From Hyphomicrobiales bacterium (lineage in GTDB: Bacteria; Pseudomonadota; Alphaproteobacteria; Rhizobiales; Xanthobacteraceae), in the NCBI GenBank assembly GCA_003133345.1, contig PKXB01000009.1, positions 1 through 5,147 of the forward strand: a DNA stretch of 5,147 nt, given 5' to 3'. The position numbers and the translations under genes are program-made. Shown in pieces: positions 1-5,147 of the stretch. The first letter of the stretch is position 1. Each line of letters opens with the position of its first letter. Under the pieces are notes generated by a model. It did no database searches. It saw only the letters and a list, made by a program, of their open reading frames with translations, and was not told the DNA's origin.

Positions 1-1950
<1,950 letters not shown>

Positions 1951-1960
1951 GTGTTACGCC

Positions 1961-2040
1961 GCGCATTCCCGCGCAAGCGGGAATCCAGGGTCAAGATCGC
2001 AGGAAAACTGGGTCCCCGCTTGCGCGGGGGCGAGCGGTGA
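1961..2040. repeat. Paired-hairpin intergenic palindromic element (REP/BIME-like)
   Basis: Two GC-rich hairpins lie in the 93-bp gap between convergent genes. The left has an 8-bp perfect stem, ATTCCCGC (1965-1972) and GCGGGAAT (1977-1984), with a GCAA loop. The right has a 6-bp stem, CCCCGC (2014-2019) and GCGGGG (2024-2029), with loop TTGC, which reads GCAA on the - strand. The halves are also imperfect inverted copies of each other: the left reads CCCGCGCAAGCGGG followed by AATCCAG, and the right, read on the - strand, CCCCGCGCAAGCGGGG followed by ACCCAG, around a spacer of about 20 nt. This is the layout of a bacterial interspersed mosaic element. I recall very similar sequences being common between genes in Bradyrhizobium-type genomes, but only one copy is in this window, so dispersal is inferred. 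Confidence 0.75.
1965..2029. terminator. Probable bidirectional terminator between clpB and the M23 peptidase gene
   Basis: Both genes end here, clpB at 1950 and the peptidase at 2044, so each transcript reads through stable hairpins soon after its stop codon: the 1965-1984 stem starts 15 nt after the clpB stop, and the 2014-2029 stem starts 15 nt after the peptidase stop. Neither is followed by a clear run of U in its direction of transcription, so this is not a classic intrinsic terminator. It may act as a 3'-end stabiliser or a barrier to convergent transcription, or termination may need Rho. Confidence 0.45.
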
Positions 2041-2043
2041 GGT

Positions 2044-4104
2044 TTACCGCCCGGCCGGCGCGCTCGAGGCCACGCGCGCGGGCTTGCGCGCCATGATGCC
2101 GTCGAGCCGTTCGCGTTCCTGATCGAAGTTTGCCAGCAGCGGACCTTCCAGCACGCGGCCGCGCGGCAGTTTGATGCGCATCGGGTCGACGAAGCGGCCA
2201 TTGACCAGGATTTCGTAGTGCAGGTGCGAGCCGGTCGACAGGCCGGTGGAGCCGACGAAGCCGATCACCTGGCCTTGCCGCACGCGCTTGCCTTCTTCGA
2301 CGCCGCGCGCAAACGCGCTCATGTGGCCGTAGGCGGTCTCGTAGCCGTTGGTGTGGCGAACGCGGATATATTTTCCGTAGCCGGACTCCCAGCCTTCCTT
2401 CTCGATCGTGCCGTTGCCGGAGGCATAGATCGGCGTGCCGGTCGGCGCCGCCCAGTCAACGCCGGTATGCATCTTGGTGTAACCGAGAATCGGATGCCGG
2501 CGGATGCCGAAGCCCGAGCGCATGATGCCGGCCATCACCGGCTTGCGCACCAGGAACTTCTTCGCGCTCTTTCCGCCCTCGTCGTAATAATCGACGATGC
2601 CGTCATCGGGCGACTGGAAGCGGTAGAACTTCTTGGCTTCGCCGCCGACGGTGAGCGCGGCGAACAGCACGTCGTTGCGGCTGTCGGGGAGCGGCGTCTC
2701 GTCTTCGCCGGCGAAAAGCACTTCGAAGGAATCGCCGGGCTGCACCTTGCGCTGGAAATCGACGTCGTAAGAGTAGATGCGGACCAGGTCTTCGATGATC
2801 GGGCGCGGAATCTGGTTGCGCAGCGCGGTCTCGTAGACGCTTTGATAGAGCGTTACGCCGGAGGCGTCGTTTTCGTCGTTGTTTTCTTCGGCATTGTCGG
2901 CCACGTCGTTGCCGACGTGCCGGACGTCGACCGAAACGTATTTGCCGGTATCGGACAGCGCCACCACCGCGTCGATCGAGGTGTCGTTGGCGAGGATGAG
3001 GCGGATCGGCTCCAGACGCTGACCGCCGGGCATCTGCGCCATCAGAAGCCGCAGTTTCTGGCCTTCCTTGATACCGCCGTCGCGGCCGCGCGGTCCGAGC
3101 ACATTGGCGATCGCGGCGATTTCTTCCGGCGTGGCGCCCTGATCGCGCAATACGGTCGCGACGGTGTCGCCCTTCTTGGCCACGATTACGCGCTCGTTGA
3201 AGGCATTGCCGCCGGTCGTCTCATTGGTGGTCTTCGGCAGCAGCGTGATGTTCTCAGGCACGATGCGCGCTTCGAAGCCGGCGTAAGGGTCGGTCGTGGC
3301 CTCGCCGGCATAGGCCAGCTTGATGCCGGTGATGTTGGCCGCGATCGGAAGATTTTTGGCGGCCTTATCGCTCCATTCGGCGGCCTCGCGCACGCGCTCA
3401 ATGACCTCGTCATTCGGCGTGAGCACCGCGATCTTGAGCTTCGGCAATATCGGCGACAGGTCGCGCATCACGAAAGCAACCTCGGCGTCGGGTTCGGCCG
3501 TCGGTGCGTCGTCGGCCGTGGCGGCGGCGCCACTGGGCGCGGACTCGGCGAGCAGGCGTTGCGGATTGAACGGCGGGATCCCGGCGGAGAGATCGGAGAC
3601 GGTGAGCGACAGATTGCCGGCGATGCGCACGAAGGGGCGCACGCGCACGACCTCATGATTGCCGACCCGCGTCATGGTGGAGACGCGGATCACCTGGCGG
3701 GCGAATGAAGGCTCTTCCGCGGTCGGCAGCCGGTCGCTCTTGCGCGATGCGCCGAGCCGGTCGGCGCCGACGCCGAGCGCGCCGCGCAGCGCCACCTCGA
3801 CCCGTTCGGGCAGCGAAGCAAAATTGGTCTCGCCGTCGAGCGATGTGAAAACGGCGCCGCCCATCAGAGCAGCGCCGCACAGGGCGGTCAGAATCGTGCC
3901 GGCAAACCACTGCACCGAAACGCGGCGGCGATCGACGAAGCCGCTATTGCCGCCGTCGACCGACAGCGGCGGCTCGTTGCCGAGCTCGTCGGTCTCGGCC
4001 CGCCTCGATCGATATGCGCCGCGCGACCGTGTTTGGTCCAAGCTCGCCTTCCCCCGCGCCTTTGATCGAAGGTGGCTTGCCGCAACCAAATTTGCCCCGG
4101 TCAC
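2044..4104 (-). CDS. Membrane-anchored periplasmic M23 (LytM-type) metallopeptidase, MepM-like
   Basis: This probably cleaves peptide cross-links in peptidoglycan as a zinc endopeptidase, allowing wall growth or daughter-cell separation. Of 686 residues, 1-58 are a polar, low-order cytoplasmic tail; Arg59-61 precede one hydrophobic segment (about 67-86), giving an N-in membrane anchor. A variable region with an Ala-rich stretch (about 186-207) follows. Residues about 304-356 resemble a LysM/OapA-type wall-binding domain (VIVAKKGDTVATVLRDQG, later IKEGQKLRLL). Residues about 418-525 match the region before the catalytic domain in MepM relatives (DVDFQRKVQPGDSFEVLF, then YYDEGGKSAKKFL). The catalytic domain (about 528-645) has zinc ligands His546 and Asp550 (HTGVD) and His629 (HLHYE), with His594 (YGHMS) and His627 as likely catalytic histidines, so it should be active. 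The first in-frame ATG lies inside the membrane segment (Met81), so the start is non-ATG: GTG at 4104, or TTG at 4089 or 4041. The TTG at 4041 has the best ribosome site and would give 665 residues. The gene stands alone, convergent with clpB. DD-endopeptidase specificity is inferred from the family. Confidence 0.93.
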   Translation of the reverse strand: MTGANLVAASHLRSKARGKASLDQTRSRGAYRSRRAETDELGNEPPLSVDGGNSGFVDRRRVSVQWFAGTILTALCGAALMGGAVFTSLDGETNFASLPERVEVALRGALGVGADRLGASRKSDRLPTAEEPSFARQVIRVSTMTRVGNHEVVRVRPFVRIAGNLSLTVSDLSAGIPPFNPQRLLAESAPSGAAATADDAPTAEPDAEVAFVMRDLSPILPKLKIAVLTPNDEVIERVREAAEWSDKAAKNLPIAANITGIKLAYAGEATTDPYAGFEARIVPENITLLPKTTNETTGGNAFNERVIVAKKGDTVATVLRDQGATPEEIAAIANVLGPRGRDGGIKEGQKLRLLMAQMPGGQRLEPIRLILANDTSIDAVVALSDTGKYVSVDVRHVGNDVADNAEENNDENDASGVTLYQSVYETALRNQIPRPIIEDLVRIYSYDVDFQRKVQPGDSFEVLFAGEDETPLPDSRNDVLFAALTVGGEAKKFYRFQSPDDGIVDYYDEGGKSAKKFLVRKPVMAGIMRSGFGIRRHPILGYTKMHTGVDWAAPTGTPIYASGNGTIEKEGWESGYGKYIRVRHTNGYETAYGHMSAFARGVEEGKRVRQGQVIGFVGSTGLSTGSHLHYEILVNGRFVDPMRIKLPRGRVLEGPLLANFDQERERLDGIMARKPARVASSAPAGR
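4042..4055 (-). promoter_or_regulatory. Possible ribosome binding site favouring a TTG start at 4041
   Basis: Reading the - strand, GGGGGAAGG (4055 to 4047) lies 5 nt before a TTG codon at 4041-4039 that is in frame with the peptidase. The upstream GTG at 4104-4102 is preceded by CGGCCTGCCGACG, which has no purine-rich site. The match to AAGGAGG is partial. Comparing homologue N-termini would settle it: if similarity begins near the LDQTRSR stretch or later, the shorter start is right. Confidence 0.4.
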
Positions 4105-4386
4105 CGTCGGCAGGCCGCTGAATCAAGGCCGTCACGATGCCGGTTGGCCCATGGCCCGTCAATGACGGCCCTTGCAGCCCGGTTAATTTGGCCGAAGCAC
4201 GGTGGCTGGCTGCCCCCGCTCGCGATTCCATCCCTCGAAGTCGAACGCGGCCCAAGGACGGCCCATGAATATGGCCTCAGTGCGGCGCGGCAGGCCTTAA
4301 ATTTCCGTTTCCAGGAGGCCCCGGAAGCCCAGTTGCGGCAGGCGGAATTGGGCTTTGGGAGGGTCAAAAATACTGGCCCTTTCCGG
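4105..4386. other. Non-coding stretch between the divergent peptidase gene and rRNA promoter
   Basis: No convincing gene is seen. Open frames crossing it have no family resemblance and run into the rRNA leader or back into the peptidase gene. It should hold the peptidase promoter, which reads leftwards. The best -35-like hexamer on the - strand is TTGACG (4163 to 4158), but the hexamers 17-18 bp downstream (GCATCG, CATCGT) are poor -10 boxes, so I do not call a promoter. That -35 overlaps a 13-bp palindrome, CCGTCA-A-TGACGG (4156-4168), which could be an operator or chance. The only A+T-rich patches are around 4299-4311 (TTAAATTTCC) and 4366-4373 (TCAAAAAT); the latter lies where an rRNA UP element would be. 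Confidence 0.6.
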
Positions 4387-4416
4387 TTGACAATCCGCAG
4401 GGCCGAAGCCTATATA
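4387..4416 (+). promoter_or_regulatory. rRNA operon promoter (sigma70 type)
   Basis: A perfect -35 hexamer TTGACA (4387-4392) is followed by TATATA (4411-4416) after 18 bp, or by CTATAT (4410-4415) after 17 bp. Transcription would start near 4423. A match this strong, on the same strand and about 440 bp before 16S, is what an rRNA promoter should look like. The discriminator just after the -10 is C-rich (CCCGTTC), the base bias linked to stringent control by ppGpp in other rRNA promoters; whether that applies here is inferred. I see no second promoter of similar quality between this one and 16S. Confidence 0.85.
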
Positions 4417-4565
4417 CCCGTTCTCGGCGCGCCGTCCGCTTACGGCGCGATTGCGCGCCTCTGAAGCTCCTCACTGGAATAGTGAAACGGTATCCGATCG
4501 TACTCGGATGCACGGGCTTCGACGGCTCCCCGGTTCACCGGGGGGTGGGACCGCCATGGTTCCGG

Positions 4566-4578
4566 GCTGTTTGAAAAG
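4566..4578 (+). promoter_or_regulatory. boxA-like antitermination site
   Basis: GCTGTTTGAAAAG, followed by TGAATC, resembles the boxA of rRNA operons (TGCTCTTTAACA type), which binds NusB-S10 and lets RNA polymerase pass Rho-dependent stops. The resemblance is partial: T replaces C in the CTCTTT core. Its place in the leader, about 145 nt after the inferred start and before the long-range stem, is right. No clear boxB or boxC was identified. Confidence 0.5.
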
Positions 4579-4768
4579 TGAATCGGAAGAAAGAGAAACG
4601 TGGACGGCGGGGTCCTTGCGGGCCGCTCTCTCGTGGAGAAGCAATTCTTCAAGAGGAGTGGCTTTGGAAGAGACTTCGGCGGTTCACGTTTAAGGTACAT
4701 CGCTGATTTTTTGGATTTTCGGGCGCAAGCCCGAAGGTGCAATCGATCAGTGGGTGGACCTCGTCAAT

Positions 4769-4794
4769 GTGACGGCGCTACCCAGCGTCGTCAC
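4769..4794 (+). other. Stable hairpin 36 nt before 16S
   Basis: GTGACGGCGCT (4769-4779) pairs with AGCGTCGTCAC (4784-4794) over 11 bp, with one G-U pair and loop ACCC. It is the strongest local stem near the 16S 5' end and may take part in maturation or in holding the leader apart from 16S. Two weaker stems compete for its arms: 4762-4766 with 4770-4774, and 4790-4794 with 4804-4808. Confidence 0.6.
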
Positions 4795-4830
4795 TGCGCA
4801 AACGTGACCTGCCGGGATAAAAATCTCATC

Positions 4831-5147
<317 letters not shown>

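Larger units (their letters stand above)
4423..4830 (+). other. Transcribed leader of the rRNA operon, rich in hairpins
   Basis: About 408 nt separate the inferred start site from 16S, with no credible gene. Predicted stems, in order: 4428-4435 with 4442-4449 (8 bp, perfect); 4471-4475 with 4481-4485 (5 bp); 4492-4497 with 4504-4509 (6 bp, ATCCGA/TCGGAT); 4528-4533 with 4538-4543 (CCCCGG/CCGGGG, loop TTCA); a long-range stem of 4596-4605 with 4682-4691 (AAACGTG/CACGTTT plus three more pairs, one of them G-U); 4718-4724 with 4729-4735 (TTCGGGC, loop GCAA); and 4769-4779 with 4784-4794. Such leaders help antitermination, folding and RNase III processing of pre-16S RNA. The partner of the main 16S processing stem lies downstream of 16S, outside the window. 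The exact 5' end is inferred from the promoter. Confidence 0.8.

Noticed and set aside
2218..3708. A 496-codon open frame on the + strand opposite the M23 peptidase
   Set aside because: Same shadow effect. The product is rich in Val, Gly, Arg, Ala and Asp-Arg pairs without recognisable domains, whereas the - strand has a full catalytic M23 domain.
4072..4464. A 130-codon open frame on the + strand between the peptidase gene and the rRNA leader
   Set aside because: It overlaps the peptidase 5' end and runs through the rRNA promoter into the leader; no family resemblance and no clear ribosome site.
4475..4550. A tRNA-like stretch (AGTGAAACGGTATCC, a 6-bp stem, then CCGGTTCACCGG)
   Set aside because: The supposed anticodon arm has 6-bp stem and 6-nt loop (18 nt, not 17), the T-arm-like hairpin has a 4-nt loop rather than 7, and no acceptor stem pairs. 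It is better read as leader hairpins.
4718..4735. A second copy of the 1965-1984 repeat, as both contain GCGCAAGC
   Set aside because: The shared eight bases are just a GCAA loop closed by two G-C pairs; the outer stems differ (TTCGGGC against ATTCCCGC), and 16S helix V1 (4899-4914) also has a GCAA loop. Chance use of a stable tetraloop explains it.

Overview
The window is high-GC DNA from an alphaproteobacterium. The partial 16S rRNA, with its short V1 loop and the wording of its V2 region, looks like the order Hyphomicrobiales, near Xanthobacteraceae/Nitrobacteraceae (Pseudolabrys-, Rhodoplanes- or Bradyrhizobium-like). That placement is from memory of such sequences, not from a search. The two proteins fit it.

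Layout from left to right: (1) 1-1950, + strand: the C-terminal three quarters of the disaggregase ClpB, cut by the window edge just after the first Walker A motif. (2) 1951-2043: a 93-bp gap between two convergent genes, almost filled by a paired-hairpin palindromic repeat that probably also ends transcription from both sides. (3) 2044-4104, - strand: a membrane-anchored periplasmic M23 metallopeptidase of the MepM-like type (LysM-like domain plus LytM-type catalytic domain), with a non-ATG start that is not certain. (4) 4105-4386: a non-coding stretch between divergent transcription units. (5) 4387-4830: a strong sigma70-type rRNA promoter and a leader of about 408 nt with many predicted hairpins and a boxA-like site. 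(6) 4831-5147: the first roughly 317 nt of 16S rRNA, running off the right edge.

The parts are housekeeping functions: protein disaggregation, cell-wall remodelling and ribosome production. Nothing links them as one pathway; clpB and the peptidase converge, and the peptidase and the rRNA operon diverge. I see no phage, CRISPR, toxin-antitoxin, transposase or biosynthetic genes, and I do not think the window holds a new multi-gene system. The parts most worth a second look are the intergenic palindrome, whose left arm fits the neisserial dRS3 pattern ATTCCC-N8-GGGAAT, and the structured rRNA leader, which has competing pairings just before 16S.
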